Origin: Mesobacillus foraminis
GTDB lineage: Bacteria > Bacillota > Bacilli > Bacillales > Cytobacillaceae
Assembly (NCBI RefSeq): GCF_004340465.1
Contig: NZ_SLVV01000008.1
Coordinates: 158,121 to 222,120 of the forward strand
DNA length: 64,000 nt
Reading direction: 5' to 3'
Shown piece after piece: positions 8,558 through 24,603 of this stretch. The notes beneath the pieces were generated by a model, which was not told the DNA's origin, made no database searches, and was given only the letters and a program-made list of their open reading frames with translations. How positions within the stretch are numbered: the first letter of the stretch is position 1; each line of letters starts with the position of its first letter. The position numbers and the translations under genes were made by a program.

Positions 8558-8998
8558 ATGAGAGTAGCAATTGCTTCGGATCACGGCGGCATCAATATCC
8601 GTGAAGAGATTAAAAGTTTGATGGACGAAATGGGCATTCAGTATGAGGATTTCGGCTGTGATTGTGAAACATCCGTTGATTATCCAGATTATGCACTGCC
8701 TGTTGCGGAAAAAGTGGCAAACGGCGAGTTTGACAGGGGCATCCTAATCTGCGGGACTGGCATTGGCATGAGCATCAGCGCCAATAAAGTCAAAGGCATC
8801 CGCTGTGCCCTCGTCCATGATGTGTACAGCGCTAAATTGACCCGTCAGCATAATGACAGCAATATGATTGCCATGGGAGAACGGGTAATCGGGCCAGGCC
8901 TTGCCAGGGAGATTGCCGGCACTTGGCTTGCAACGGAATTTGAAGGCGGACGCCACGCAAACCGGATCGGAAAGATTGCTCAGTACGAAAATAAATAA
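8558..8998 (+). CDS. rpiB: Ribose-5-phosphate isomerase B
   Basis: About 146-residue RpiB/LacAB-family isomerase interconverting ribose-5-phosphate and ribulose-5-phosphate. The N-terminal ASDHGG phosphate-binding motif and the catalytic Cys in LICGTGIGMSISANK are both present; the latter favours RpiB over LacA/LacB. ATG at 8558 follows AGGAGGAATTGAA. The product feeds ribose-5-phosphate to nucleotide synthesis, compatible with nearby glyA and upp. Confidence 0.93.
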   Translation: MRVAIASDHGGINIREEIKSLMDEMGIQYEDFGCDCETSVDYPDYALPVAEKVANGEFDRGILICGTGIGMSISANKVKGIRCALVHDVYSAKLTRQHNDSNMIAMGERVIGPGLAREIAGTWLATEFEGGRHANRIGKIAQYENK

Positions 8999-9064
8999 GC
9001 TGCTAAGGATACTTGGATCATGCAAACGTCATCCTGCAGGACCTGAAGTTAGGAGGATCTGATG

Positions 9065-9628
9065 ATGACCCAAAAATGGGAAGAAGAATTCAGCCTTATC
9101 CTTTCAGAATTCAAGGAACAGGTTGAGCTCACTCACCGGCATGTGCTGGTGATCGGCTGCAGTACAAGTGAAATTTCGGGAAAAAGAATCGGCACTTCCG
9201 GAACCGAAGAAGCGGCTGCCATGATTTTTCGCCAGCTTCGAAAGCTTCGGGAAGAAACAGGGGTTCAGCTTGCCTTTCAGTGCTGCGAGCACCTGAACAG
9301 GGCGCTGGTCGTTGAAAGGGAGCTTGCTGAAAGCCGGCAGCTTGAAGAAGTGACGGTCATCCCGGTCCGTACAGCCGGGGGCGCCATGGCGAGCTATGCC
9401 TATGCCAATCTGGACAGCCCTGCTGTAGTCGAGTTCATCAAGGGTGATGCGGGCATCGACATTGGCAGCACTCTCATTGGCATGCACCTCAAGCATGTTG
9501 CTGTTCCGCTGCGAGTCACGCAAAAGACGATTGGAGAGGCCTATGTCACGCTTGCGACCACCCGGCCAAAGCTGATCGGCGGGGCCAGGGCGGTCTATGA
9601 GCCTACAAAAGAAAATCAGTCCTGTTAA
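9065..9628 (+). CDS. ywlG: UPF0340/TIGR01440 family protein YwlG
   Basis: About 188-residue cytosolic protein of the conserved firmicute UPF0340 family, function unknown. Recognised by [16 protein letters not shown] near the N-terminus and the glycine-rich [18 protein letters not shown] segment. Two ATGs, at 9062 and 9065, follow AGGAGG (9051-9056); the second has the better spacing. It lies between rpiB and glyA as in B. subtilis. A short hairpin with a T run follows. Confidence 0.88.
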   Translation: MTQKWEEEFSLILSEFKEQVELTHRHVLVIGCSTSEISGKRIGTSGTEEAAAMIFRQLRKLREETGVQLAFQCCEHLNRALVVERELAESRQLEEVTVIPVRTAGGAMASYAYANLDSPAVVEFIKGDAGIDIGSTLIGMHLKHVAVPLRVTQKTIGEAYVTLATTRPKLIGGARAVYEPTKENQSC

Positions 9629-9655
9629 AAAGCTCTATTCCGGGGCTTTTTTTCT
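9627..9655 (+). terminator. Terminator after ywlG
   Basis: AAAAAGCTC pairs imperfectly with GGGGCTTTTT and runs into seven T residues. Confidence 0.6.
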
Positions 9656-9894
9656 TTTGGTGGAAAGCATTTTTGCACTTAAAAAAAGATAAAAAGATTT
9701 CCAGATTTAAGCTCAACTTCCAGGTTAAAAGCAATCTTTTTAATAAATGATAAAAGCAACCGCTTCCATTTAATCTCTTTGGTTTCAGGTCTTTCTTTTC
9801 ACAAAAAGTTCATATACAATAAAAAAGAATTTTCAAACGAAGTCGTGGCAATACATAATTTTCGGCACCAGACAAATAAGAGGGGGATAATAGA

Positions 9895-11136
9895 ATGAAG
9901 CATCTTTCACAGCAAGATAGCCAGGTTTTTGAGGCAATCCAAAAGGAATTGAAACGCCAGCGGACAAAAATCGAGTTGATCGCCTCTGAAAACTTTGTAA
10001 GTGAAGCGGTTATGGAAGCACAGGGATCAGTACTGACCAATAAGTATGCAGAGGGTTATCCAAACAAGCGTTATTATGGCGGATGCGAATACGTCGATAT
10101 CGTTGAAGACATCGCCCGCGATCGTGCAAAGGAAATCTTTGGCGCTGAGCACGTCAATGTTCAGCCGCATTCTGGTGCCCAGGCTAATATGGCTGTGTAT
10201 TTTACGATTCTTGAACAGGGTGATACCGTTCTTGGGATGAACCTGTCCCATGGCGGCCATTTAACACACGGAAGCCCAGTCAACTTCAGTGGTGTCCAGT
10301 ACAATTTCGTGGAATACGGAGTGGATGAAACCAGCCACCGCATCAATTACGAAGATGTGCGCCAAAAGGCGCTTGAGCATAAGCCGAAGCTGATTGTTGC
10401 CGGTGCAAGTGCATATCCTCGCGAAATCGATTTTAAAAAGTTCCGTGAAATTGCTGATGAAGTCGGTGCTTACCTGATGGTGGACATGGCTCACATTGCC
10501 GGACTGGTAGCTGCGGGGCTTCACCCGAATCCAGTACCTTATGCAGACTTTGTCACTACGACAACGCATAAAACACTTCGCGGTCCGCGCGGCGGCATGA
10601 TCCTTTGCCGTGAGGAATTCGGCAAGAAAATCGATAAGTCCATTTTCCCTGGAATTCAGGGCGGACCACTGATGCACGTGATTTCTGCAAAAGCTGTTGC
10701 TTTTGGAGAAGCGCTTCAGGACAGCTTCAAAGAGTATGCTGCCAATATCATCGCCAATGCCAAGCGCATGGCAGAAGGCCTGCAAAAAGAAGGAATTACC
10801 CTTGTTTCAGGCGGAACGGACAATCATCTTCTGCTGATTGACACACGCTCTTTGGACCTGACAGGTAAAGTGGCTGAGAAGGTTCTTGATGATATCGGAA
10901 TTACAGTCAATAAAAATACGATCCCTTATGATCCAGCAAGCCCATTTGTTACGAGCGGCATCCGCATCGGTACAGCAGCTGTGACGAGCCGTGGCTTTGG
11001 TGCCGAGGAAATGGACGAAATTGCCTCCATTATTGCTTTCACATTGAAAAACCATGAAGATGAAGCGAAGCTGGAAGAAGCAAAGCAGCGAGTGGAAGCT
11101 TTAACAGCGAGATTCGAGCTTTACCCAGAACTGTAA
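9895..11136 (+). CDS. glyA: Serine hydroxymethyltransferase
   Basis: PLP enzyme converting serine and tetrahydrofolate to glycine and 5,10-methylene-THF. The PLP lysine is K226 in [14 protein letters not shown]; other conserved segments are [22 protein letters not shown] and [12 protein letters not shown]. Length 413 aa is standard. AGAGGGGGA precedes the ATG. The 266-bp gap upstream contains an AAAAAGATT...AATCTTTTT hairpin (about 9691-9741) and a TACAAT -10-like hexamer at 9815-9820, but no clear -35. B. subtilis glyA is under PurR; I could not confirm a PurBox here. A strong terminator follows. Confidence 0.96.
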   Translation: MKHLSQQDSQVFEAIQKELKRQRTKIELIASENFVSEAVMEAQGSVLTNKYAEGYPNKRYYGGCEYVDIVEDIARDRAKEIFGAEHVNVQPHSGAQANMAVYFTILEQGDTVLGMNLSHGGHLTHGSPVNFSGVQYNFVEYGVDETSHRINYEDVRQKALEHKPKLIVAGASAYPREIDFKKFREIADEVGAYLMVDMAHIAGLVAAGLHPNPVPYADFVTTTTHKTLRGPRGGMILCREEFGKKIDKSIFPGIQGGPLMHVISAKAVAFGEALQDSFKEYAANIIANAKRMAEGLQKEGITLVSGGTDNHLLLIDTRSLDLTGKVAEKVLDDIGITVNKNTIPYDPASPFVTSGIRIGTAAVTSRGFGAEEMDEIASIIAFTLKNHEDEAKLEEAKQRVEALTARFELYPEL

Positions 11137-11148
11137 AACACGACAAAG

Positions 11149-11182
11149 TATGGCGGTCTCTTTTGGGAGACCGCCATTTTTA
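11149..11182 (+). terminator. Strong terminator after glyA
   Basis: ATGGCGGTCTC pairs with GAGACCGCCAT and is followed by a T run. Confidence 0.9.
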
Positions 11183-11199
11183 TGAAAAAAAGCCATAGG

Positions 11200-11228
11200 T
11201 TGCTCTTGATGTCGTTTTTCTGTAAAAT
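11200..11228 (+). promoter_or_regulatory. Likely sigma-A promoter of upp
   Basis: TTGCTC at 11200-11205, a 17-bp spacer and TAAAAT at 11223-11228, between the glyA terminator and upp. Confidence 0.5.
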
Positions 11229-11269
11229 TAGACGAAGTGTAAACCGATGTTTTAGGTACATAAATTTAA

Positions 11270-11929
<660 letters not shown>

Positions 11930-11984
11930 ACTTTAGGCAGCAAAAGAAAGACATTCGCCATTAATGAGATAGGGGTGCTTTTTC

Positions 11985-13133
11985 TTGAACTCCAGAATCA
12001 AAGTGATGACCGTTTTCGGGACGAGGCCAGAGGCAATCAAAATGGCTCCGCTTGTTCTTGAATTGCAAAAGCAGGAGGAACATTTTGAATCGATCGTAAC
12101 GGTGACTGCGCAGCATCGGCAAATGCTTGACCAGGTACTCGATATCTTTGGGATTGTCCCGGATTATGACCTCAATATCATGAAGGACCGCCAGACTCTT
12201 GTCGGTGTTACCACAAGAGCCCTCGAAGGCCTCGACGGGGTCATGAAGGAGGTAAAGCCTGATATCGTCCTTGTCCATGGCGATACAACAACAACTTTTG
12301 TGGCCGGGCTGGCCGCCTTTTACAATCAGATTCCGGTAGGGCATGTGGAAGCAGGGCTTCGGACGTGGGACAAGTACTCGCCGTTCCCTGAGGAAATGAA
12401 TCGCCAGCTGACGGGGGTTATAGCGGACCTTCATTTTTCGCCGACATCTAAATCCGCAGACAATCTTCTTCGTGAAAATAAAAGTGAAGAAACCATTTTC
12501 ATTACGGGAAACACAGCCATCGATGCATTGAAAACTACGGTTAAGGAGTCTTATTCCCACGAAGTTCTGGATATGCTGGGAAATGACCGGTTGATCCTGC
12601 TAACGGCCCATCGCCGGGAAAACCTTGGTGAACCTATGCGGAATATGTTCCGGGCCATCAAGAGGATTGTCAATGAACAGCCAGACGTACAGGTTGTCTA
12701 TCCAGTTCATCTTAATCCCGTTGTGCGTGAGATTGCGGATGATGTCTTGGGGGATGACCCGCAAATTCACCTGATCGAGCCGCTTGATGTGATTGATTTC
12801 CATAACTTTGCTTCCCGTGCCCATTTGATTCTCACTGATTCAGGCGGTGTTCAGGAGGAAGCCCCTTCACTGGGCGTGCCAGTCCTTGTCCTGCGCGATA
12901 CAACAGAACGTCCTGAAGGGATTGAAGCAGGCACTTTGAAGCTTGCGGGGAATGAGGAGCAGCCGATTTACGAGATGGCCACGGAGCTTTTGACAGACAG
13001 GGCCTCCTACGAAAAAATGGCAAAGGCAGTCAATCCTTATGGAGACGGGCTTGCTTCCGAACGAATTGCTTCCGCCATCCTGTATTATTTTAAACAAAAC
13101 GATAAAAGACCGGAAGCTTACCGACCGGAATAA
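11985..13133 (+). CDS. wecB: UDP-N-acetylglucosamine 2-epimerase (non-hydrolysing)
   Basis: GT-B fold epimerase that interconverts UDP-GlcNAc and UDP-ManNAc, supplying ManNAc for teichoic acid linkage units; the B. subtilis orthologue is MnaA/YvyH. Conserved signatures are FGTRPEAIKMAP at the N-terminus, HGDTTT, HVEAGLRTWDKYSPFPEE and LTDSGGVQEEAPSLGVP. It starts with TTG at 11985 behind GGGGTG. It stands between upp and the atp locus as in B. subtilis and is closed by a terminator. Confidence 0.93.
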   Translation: MNSRIKVMTVFGTRPEAIKMAPLVLELQKQEEHFESIVTVTAQHRQMLDQVLDIFGIVPDYDLNIMKDRQTLVGVTTRALEGLDGVMKEVKPDIVLVHGDTTTTFVAGLAAFYNQIPVGHVEAGLRTWDKYSPFPEEMNRQLTGVIADLHFSPTSKSADNLLRENKSEETIFITGNTAIDALKTTVKESYSHEVLDMLGNDRLILLTAHRRENLGEPMRNMFRAIKRIVNEQPDVQVVYPVHLNPVVREIADDVLGDDPQIHLIEPLDVIDFHNFASRAHLILTDSGGVQEEAPSLGVPVLVLRDTTERPEGIEAGTLKLAGNEEQPIYEMATELLTDRASYEKMAKAVNPYGDGLASERIASAILYYFKQNDKRPEAYRPE

Positions 13134-13140
13134 ACATCAG

Positions 13141-13167
13141 GGCACCTCGTTATGGGGTGCCTTTTCT
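13141..13167 (+). terminator. Terminator after wecB
   Basis: GGCACC pairs with GGTGCC around TCGTTATGG and is followed by CTTTTCT. Confidence 0.75.
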
Positions 13168-13222
13168 GTATGCGCTGCATAGTTTTCTGTTTATGGATTA
13201 CTCTAAGCAAAAAAGGGGTGCC

Positions 13223-15442
13223 ATGATGCGGAAAATAATCGGTATTGGAGCGTTGCTGTCCCTATTGGTGCTGACAGCTTCCGGGCCGGCAAAGCTGAAC
13301 CACCCTCCCATTCCGGGGGAAAACAGCACAGAGCGGACGGTGGCCATCGTCCTGACAGAGGAGCCGCAAAGCGCTTCGGAAATCCGGACAGTTTTGGCGA
13401 AGTATCCGGATGTAAAGCTTCGAAGGATCTTTAAGCATGCATTGACTGGGTATTCCGTCGAAGGTCCTCTCAATAAAGTGTTAGGGATGAGGCAGATTGA
13501 CATAAAGCTGGTGTCGCCGGTTCAGACCTACAGAGCTGCCGGGGAGGAAAATATGGATTTGATCGGCGGCGAGGAGGTACGGAGCATCTTCGACAGCAAA
13601 GGGAGGCGGCTGACAGGAAAGGGAATCCGGATCGGGGTCATTGATACAGGAATCGACTATGAACATCCCGACCTTCATCGAAGCTATGCAGGCGGGCGTG
13701 ACCTTGTGGATGGAGATCAGGACCCAATGGAAACAAAAGGGGCGGGTGGGACGTTGCATGGCACGCATGTTGCGGGGATTATTGCGGCCAATGGCCGGAT
13801 AACCGGGCTTGCTCCAGATGCCAGGATCATTGCCTATCGGGCGCTCGGCCCGGGCGGAATGGGGACCACGGAGCAGGTTCTTGCCGCCATTGACGAGGCT
13901 ATTGAGGACAAAGTGGATGTCCTCAACCTGTCTCTTGGCAATGATATAAATGGCCCTGACCTGCCGATTTCCCTTGCACTCAACAAAGCGGTTGAAAAAG
14001 GGATCACAGCTGTAACATCTTCAGGGAATTCCGGCCCGGGGAGGTGGAGTGTCGGGTCGCCGGGCACTGCATCAAAGGCAATTTCCGTAGGGGCATCGAC
14101 TCCTCCCCTTTCCATTCCCTATCTAGTTGCTTCAGGAAGTCCGGATAAAATCAGGCTGGAACTCCTCCAGGGTTCCAAGGAGTGGAAGATGGACAGGAAT
14201 CTGCAATTGGCTGATGCAGGGATTGGACGCCAAAAAGATTTCCGTCATGCCGAAGGAAAAGTGGTGCTGATCCAAAGAGGGAAGCTCACTTTTACACAAA
14301 AGGCTAAAAATGCCTATCAAGCCGGTGCCCGGGGAGTAATCATCTACAATAATACGAAAGGCCGCTTTTCAGGAAATTTGGAAGGGGGTCTGGAAATCCC
14401 AGTTGCCTCTATTACAAAAGAGGAAGGGGAGAGGCTGAAAAAGGTTATTGAACAAGAAACAGTCACAGGAAGAATCGAGCCGAAGGAAGAAAAAGATTTT
14501 CTTGCCGACTTCAGTTCGCGCGGCCCCGTAACAACAACCTGGGAGATCAAGCCCGATGTCCTGGCTCCGGGGGTTGCTATCAAAAGCACCATTCCCGGAG
14601 GATATCTGGCACTACAGGGGACAAGTATGGCGGCCCCCCATGTTGCTGCGGCCTGTGCTTTAGTCAAGCAGGCGCATCCAGACTGGGAGCCTGCCCAAAT
14701 CAAAGCCGCTCTTATGAATACCGCTTTGCAGATAAAAGACCGGGATGGCCGGGAGTACCGTACCTTTGAACAGGGAGCTGGAAGAATTCAGTCGGAAAAA
14801 GCCGCAGCCGCTGAAACCCTCGTGGTTCCGGGCTCTCTGCAATTTGGAAGGTTCCGGTTTTCGGAGCGAATGCCCAGGCATAAAGCTACTATTGAAATTC
14901 AAAATCATGGGAGCACAGTAAAAAGGTACTCTTTTTCCACTCCTAAAAGAGAGGATGGCCTGGACTGGGAGCTTCCGCTTGCTTTTGAACTAGGGCCCGG
15001 GGAAAGAAGGAAAGTGTCCATAGGCATGACAGTTGACCCAAAGGCTTTTGGACAGAAGATCTACGATGGATTTCTGGAGGTCAATGCCGGGGGGGGACCC
15101 ATCAGGATTCCTTATCTATATGTAATGGAGGAGCCGGACTACCCGCGGGTGATGGGCTTTGCCTTTGCTCCTGCTGATAAGCCGGGAACATACAGGTATG
15201 AAGTATACCTGCCGGGAGGTGCCGATGAATTTGGCATCGCATTGTTTGATCCCGAACAGTTAAGATTTATTGGTTATCTTGACTGGGGAAGGAATCTGAA
15301 GAGGGGACTCAGGCAGAAGGAAATCAGTCAGGACAGACTCCCGGGGGAAGGCGGCTATCTTGCGAAGGTTTTTGTCAAGAAAGCCGGCAGGGAGGACAAG
15401 CTGGAAACCTTTATCTATATAGCTCCATCGAAAGAGGAATAA
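13223..15442 (+). CDS. Secreted subtilisin-family serine protease (Vpr-like, with PA domain)
   Basis: About 739-residue S8 protease. It has a Sec signal peptide (MMRKIIGIGALLSLLVL), an I9-type propeptide (about residues 35-110), then the catalytic domain with Asp141 (GVIDTGIDY), His179 (HGTHVAG) and Ser468 (GTSMAAPH). A protease-associated domain is inserted between His and Ser (VVLIQRGKLTFTQKAKNAY). The C-terminal 200 residues form Fn3-like beta domains, with no cell-wall anchor visible. The starts at 13223/13226 follow GGGGTG; the frame opens earlier, at 13157, without a ribosome binding site. It is monocistronic. This extracellular protease lies between mnaA and atp, where B. subtilis has none as far as I recall. 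Confidence 0.9.
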   Translation: MMRKIIGIGALLSLLVLTASGPAKLNHPPIPGENSTERTVAIVLTEEPQSASEIRTVLAKYPDVKLRRIFKHALTGYSVEGPLNKVLGMRQIDIKLVSPVQTYRAAGEENMDLIGGEEVRSIFDSKGRRLTGKGIRIGVIDTGIDYEHPDLHRSYAGGRDLVDGDQDPMETKGAGGTLHGTHVAGIIAANGRITGLAPDARIIAYRALGPGGMGTTEQVLAAIDEAIEDKVDVLNLSLGNDINGPDLPISLALNKAVEKGITAVTSSGNSGPGRWSVGSPGTASKAISVGASTPPLSIPYLVASGSPDKIRLELLQGSKEWKMDRNLQLADAGIGRQKDFRHAEGKVVLIQRGKLTFTQKAKNAYQAGARGVIIYNNTKGRFSGNLEGGLEIPVASITKEEGERLKKVIEQETVTGRIEPKEEKDFLADFSSRGPVTTTWEIKPDVLAPGVAIKSTIPGGYLALQGTSMAAPHVAAACALVKQAHPDWEPAQIKAALMNTALQIKDRDGREYRTFEQGAGRIQSEKAAAAETLVVPGSLQFGRFRFSERMPRHKATIEIQNHGSTVKRYSFSTPKREDGLDWELPLAFELGPGERRKVSIGMTVDPKAFGQKIYDGFLEVNAGGGPIRIPYLYVMEEPDYPRVMGFAFAPADKPGTYRYEVYLPGGADEFGIALFDPEQLRFIGYLDWGRNLKRGLRQKEISQDRLPGEGGYLAKVFVKKAGREDKLETFIYIAPSKEE

Positions 15443-15444
15443 AC

Positions 15445-15476
15445 TGCAGGGGAGAGCGGACCTCCCCTGCACTTTT
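15445..15476 (+). terminator. Strong terminator after the protease gene
   Basis: TGCAGGGGAG pairs with CTCCCCTGCA around AGCGGAC, followed by CTTTTC. Confidence 0.85.
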
Positions 15477-15582
15477 CGGTATACCTGCCCTTGTAAAAAC
15501 AGCGGAAGGAATAGATTAAGAGTCTATTGATTAAGGAGGGTATTTTTATTGAAAAGTATGTGAACTTTTTCGCTAAAAGGAA

Positions 15583-15611
15583 TTGACATTGACAAGAGCC
15601 TATTGTATGCT
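15583..15611 (+). promoter_or_regulatory. Sigma-A promoter of the atp operon
   Basis: Perfect TTGACA at 15583-15588, a 17-bp spacer and TATGCT at 15606-15611. A second TTGACA overlaps the spacer (15589-15594). The transcript would have a leader of roughly 120 bases. Confidence 0.75.
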
Positions 15612-15738
15612 TACAAAGGGTATAAATGATAAGGTTTTCACTGGAGAAAAGCAAGTTTTTTTTGAATGATCACCTTATTTTTTCTGTGTATTATGCAGGC
15701 TCAGGCTGTTCCATTCTTCAGGATGGGAGATGCTGTAC

Positions 15739-15960
15739 ATGCGTCAAAATAACCGTCACCCTTTTCAGGCGATGGCATTAATGTCGGCGATCGTTTCCCA
15801 ACTGGCCGGATCGGTTCTGGTCGGGATATTTTTGGGCAGGTGGCTGGACCGGGTGAGCGGTGCGGGGCCACTTTTCTTAATATTCGGATTGCTGGCCGGA
15901 CTGGCTGCAGGCATCTACGCAATGCTGCGCCTTGTCCAACATTTCTTTTCAGGAGAATAG
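15739..15960 (+). CDS. atpZ: AtpZ/AtpI-family small membrane protein
   Basis: About 73-residue protein with two predicted transmembrane helices (SAIVSQLAGSVLVGIFLG and LFLIFGLLAGLAAGIYAML), the pattern of AtpZ-type accessory proteins encoded first in atp operons. These have been linked to Mg2+ or Ca2+ supply and to assembly of the ATP synthase. The ATG at 15739 is preferred over the one at 15730 because GGATGGGAG is at 15721-15729. It ends 7 bp before atpI. Confidence 0.75.
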   Translation: MRQNNRHPFQAMALMSAIVSQLAGSVLVGIFLGRWLDRVSGAGPLFLIFGLLAGLAAGIYAMLRLVQHFFSGE

Positions 15961-15967
15961 ATCATCC

Positions 15968-16342
15968 ATGCCAGACATACAGGTTATTTTTACACGCCAG
16001 CGGAAATACATATTTTTTTTGTTGTCAATCTATGTTCTCGGGTGGGGATTCACGGAATACAAGACTGTGTTTGCGGGATTGATTCTTGGGACAGGCATCA
16101 GCCTGTACAACATGTGGCTCCTTGCTAGAAGGACGAAAAAGTTTGGCGACGCGGTTGTCCATGGGACAAAGGTCAGGTCGCTCGGGTTCCTTTCGCGGCT
16201 GGCAGCAGCAGTGCTGGCCATCATGATTGCGATGGAATATCCGGGACATGTGCACTTGATCAGCGTAGTTTTGGGACTAATGACATCCTATTTTGTCATT
16301 ATGATAGATTTTATTATCCAGTCTTTGCATTTACGTCGATAG
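15968..16342 (+). CDS. atpI: ATP synthase subunit I
   Basis: About 124-residue membrane protein with four predicted helices, AtpI family. AtpI acts as an assembly factor that helps the c-ring form. The ATG at 15968 (MPDIQVIFTRQ) follows CAGGAGAATAG; a frame open from 15932 overlaps the previous gene and lacks a better start. Pairing of a short AtpZ-like and a longer AtpI protein is typical of alkaliphilic and related Bacillaceae. Confidence 0.85.
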   Translation: MPDIQVIFTRQRKYIFFLLSIYVLGWGFTEYKTVFAGLILGTGISLYNMWLLARRTKKFGDAVVHGTKVRSLGFLSRLAAAVLAIMIAMEYPGHVHLISVVLGLMTSYFVIMIDFIIQSLHLRR

Positions 16343-16358
16343 CGGGGAAGAGAGGTGA

Positions 16359-17356
<998 letters not shown>

Positions 17357-17376
17357 TAACTGAAGTTCGTTTAATA

Positions 17377-17480
17377 AATGGCGAAGATCATTCCAAGCGA
17401 ACCTTCGCCATTCATTTATGTCCTAACAAATTCATTCGTTCAATATAAACATAGCTTTATCCGGAATGCCGGAATAAAGC
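17377..17480 (+). other. Two intercistronic hairpins between atpE and atpF
   Basis: First stem: AATGGCGAAG at 17377-17386 with CTTCGCCATT at 17403-17412. Second stem: GCTTTATCCGG with CCGGAATAAAGC across 17454-17480, with one bulge. Neither has a T run. They occupy an unusually long 221-bp gap inside the operon and may stabilise the upstream atpE message or slow transcription. Confidence 0.6.
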
Positions 17481-17535
17481 AGCGCCGACTGAGGGCTCAA
17501 TCATTGCCCGGACGGAGGCGGAGGCAGGACCATGA

Positions 17536-18644
<1,109 letters not shown>

Positions 18645-18653
18645 GATTCGTAG

Positions 18654-20177
<1,524 letters not shown>

Positions 20178-20178
20178 T

Positions 20179-20580
20179 TAGAAAAGCGTAAGCGCCTGTT
20201 GAAGGAACGTCAACTAAGAACCGCCACATCCTGTGGCGAACGTTGACGTCAGCACATCCTGTGCAAGTCCGACAGGCATAAGACAGCCCCTGCAGGAAGT
20301 CGTTCTTTGACTTCTGAAAGGGACTTGCTTATGACCCGAGGAGCTAGGCGCTGAAGCTGGACAGCTAGAAAAGCGGAGGCGACTGTACAGCCCCGACAAG
20401 CGCTGGAGGGCCGACAGATGAAGTCGCTCTTTGACTTCAACTGACGGACCGAAGCGACTCGAGGGGCTAGGAGCCGCAGCTGGACAATTAGAAAAGCGGA
20501 GGCGACTGTTGAAGGAACGTCAACTAAGAACCGCCACATCCTGTGGCGAACGTTGACGTCAGCACATCCTGTGCAAGTCC
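20179..20580. repeat. Hairpin-rich dispersed repeat cluster inside the atp operon
   Basis: A 70-bp unit at 20201-20270 recurs, apparently unchanged, at 20511-20580; each is preceded by a TAGAAAAGCG(T/G)A(A/G)GCG block. A third, related unit of another subtype lies between, at about 20366-20486, with GAAGTCGCTCTTTGACTTC and GAGGGGCTAGGAGC. Internal palindromes include CGCCACATCCTGTGGCG, GCACATCCTGTGC and ACGTCAAC/GTTGACGT. The same families occur at 1-364. No open reading frame here resembles a gene; a normal ribosome binding site for atpG follows at about 20625. Confidence 0.85.
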
Positions 20581-20633
20581 TGGCCAGTCGCACTTCCATA
20601 AATCAGATAACAATCTTTGAAAAAGGGTGGTGA

Positions 20634-21497
<864 letters not shown>

Positions 21498-21551
21498 AGA
21501 TGAATGAAAGGGGATGTGGCGTTAAACTCCACATCCCATCATGATGTATAG

Positions 21552-23003
<1,452 letters not shown>

Positions 23004-23022
23004 TAACGGACCAGGAGGGTAA

Positions 23023-23433
<411 letters not shown>

Positions 23434-23436
23434 GAT

Positions 23437-23469
23437 AAAACACCTTCCTTTCCCGGAAGGTGTTTTTTT
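23437..23469 (+). terminator. Terminator of the atp operon
   Basis: AAAACACCTTCC pairs with GGAAGGTGTTTT around TTTCCC, with a T run. Confidence 0.92.
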
Positions 23470-23633
23470 GCGTAATAAATCCCGGCATTTCTGATTATGA
23501 ATAGAATAGGACAAAAATTAGGGGCAAGGGAAAAGAAGGTTTCACAGTTTTTCATAATATTATTCTCTCCCATCTTATAAGGGAGTGAGACCGAAATATT
23601 GGCTCAATATTCCAGCATATTGCCAAGGGTTTA

Positions 23634-23662
23634 TCGACACTGATAGGTAACAATGGTATAAT
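23634..23662 (+). promoter_or_regulatory. Sigma-A promoter of the nuo operon
   Basis: TCGACA at 23634-23639, a 17-bp spacer and a perfect TATAAT at 23657-23662, about 60 bp before nuoA. Confidence 0.75.
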
Positions 23663-23719
23663 TGGTATCGGTTACATATTTTAATAGTTTGAATATTCCA
23701 TATCAAATGGGGGAATGGC

Positions 23720-24097
23720 ATGGAACTTTTAAATGTATATCAAAATAACTATTTAATCGTCTTTGTGTTCCTATGTCTGGGCATTCTGCTGCCGGTAGTG
23801 GCTTTGTTTGCAGCCAGGCTGCTCAGGCCGCCGTATAAGCCGATTGAGTCAAAGTACACCACGTATGAAAGCGGAATTGAGCCTTTCCATGATTCAAGGG
23901 TCCAGTTTAATGTCCGCTATTATGTCTTTGCCCTGATGTTCGTTATTTTCGATGTGGAAACTGTTTTTTTATACCCATGGGCTGTGGCCTATGAGAAACT
24001 AGGAATCTTTGCGCTCGTTGAAATGCTGATTTTTGTTGTGATGCTGTTAATCGGACTTATCTATGCATGGAAAAAGAAGGTGCTGAAATGGATTTAA
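23720..24097 (+). CDS. nuoA: NADH dehydrogenase-like complex I subunit A
   Basis: 125-residue membrane subunit with three helices. The conserved loop carries [20 protein letters not shown] and helix 2 starts [19 protein letters not shown], both diagnostic. The loop takes part in the quinone-site entrance. First gene of an 11-gene operon. It overlaps nuoB by ten bases. Confidence 0.95.
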   Translation: MELLNVYQNNYLIVFVFLCLGILLPVVALFAARLLRPPYKPIESKYTTYESGIEPFHDSRVQFNVRYYVFALMFVIFDVETVFLYPWAVAYEKLGIFALVEMLIFVVMLLIGLIYAWKKKVLKWI

Positions 24098-24600
24098 AGC
24101 TGAATGATCTTTCACCTATGGAAGTGGAAGAGCTTAAGAGAAATGTACTTTTCACAACGCTTGAACAAGTGAAAGGATGGGCCAGAAGCAGCTCGCTGTG
24201 GCCAATGACATTTGGCCTGGCCTGCTGTGCCATCGAGATGATGGCAACCAGTTCTGCACACTACGATCTGGACCGCTTTGGAACCTTCTACCGAAATTCT
24301 CCCCGACAGTCAGATGTGATGATTGTATCGGGCACTGTAACGAAAAAAATGGCGCCAGTTCTTAGGACACTTTATGACCAGATGGCGGAGCCAAAATGGG
24401 TGGTAGCAATGGGTTCCTGCGCAACTGCAGGCGGGCCGTATGTAAAATCATACTCCGTGGTAAAAGGCGTGGACCAGATCGTCCCGGTGGATGTGTATAT
24501 ACCTGGATGTCCGCCAAATCCTGCTGCTTTGATTTATGGAATCAATAAACTTAAAGAAAAGATCCGTTATGAGGCGAAGACCGGGAAGAAGGTGATCTAA
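24088..24600 (+). CDS. nuoB: Complex I subunit B (Fe-S cluster N2)
   Basis: About 170-residue subunit holding the terminal 4Fe-4S cluster N2 next to quinone. The cysteines are in [22 protein letters not shown] and YIPGCPPNP. The ATG at 24088 ([10 protein letters not shown]) follows GAAGGTGCTG and lies inside the end of nuoA; the frame runs up to 24067. Confidence 0.95.
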   Translation: MDLKLNDLSPMEVEELKRNVLFTTLEQVKGWARSSSLWPMTFGLACCAIEMMATSSAHYDLDRFGTFYRNSPRQSDVMIVSGTVTKKMAPVLRTLYDQMAEPKWVVAMGSCATAGGPYVKSYSVVKGVDQIVPVDVYIPGCPPNPAALIYGINKLKEKIRYEAKTGKKVI

Positions 24601-24603
24601 TTC

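Noticed and set aside
9629-9894. PurR box or riboswitch ahead of glyA
   Set aside because: No sequence close enough to the PurBox, and no recognised aptamer; only a hairpin and a -10-like hexamer.
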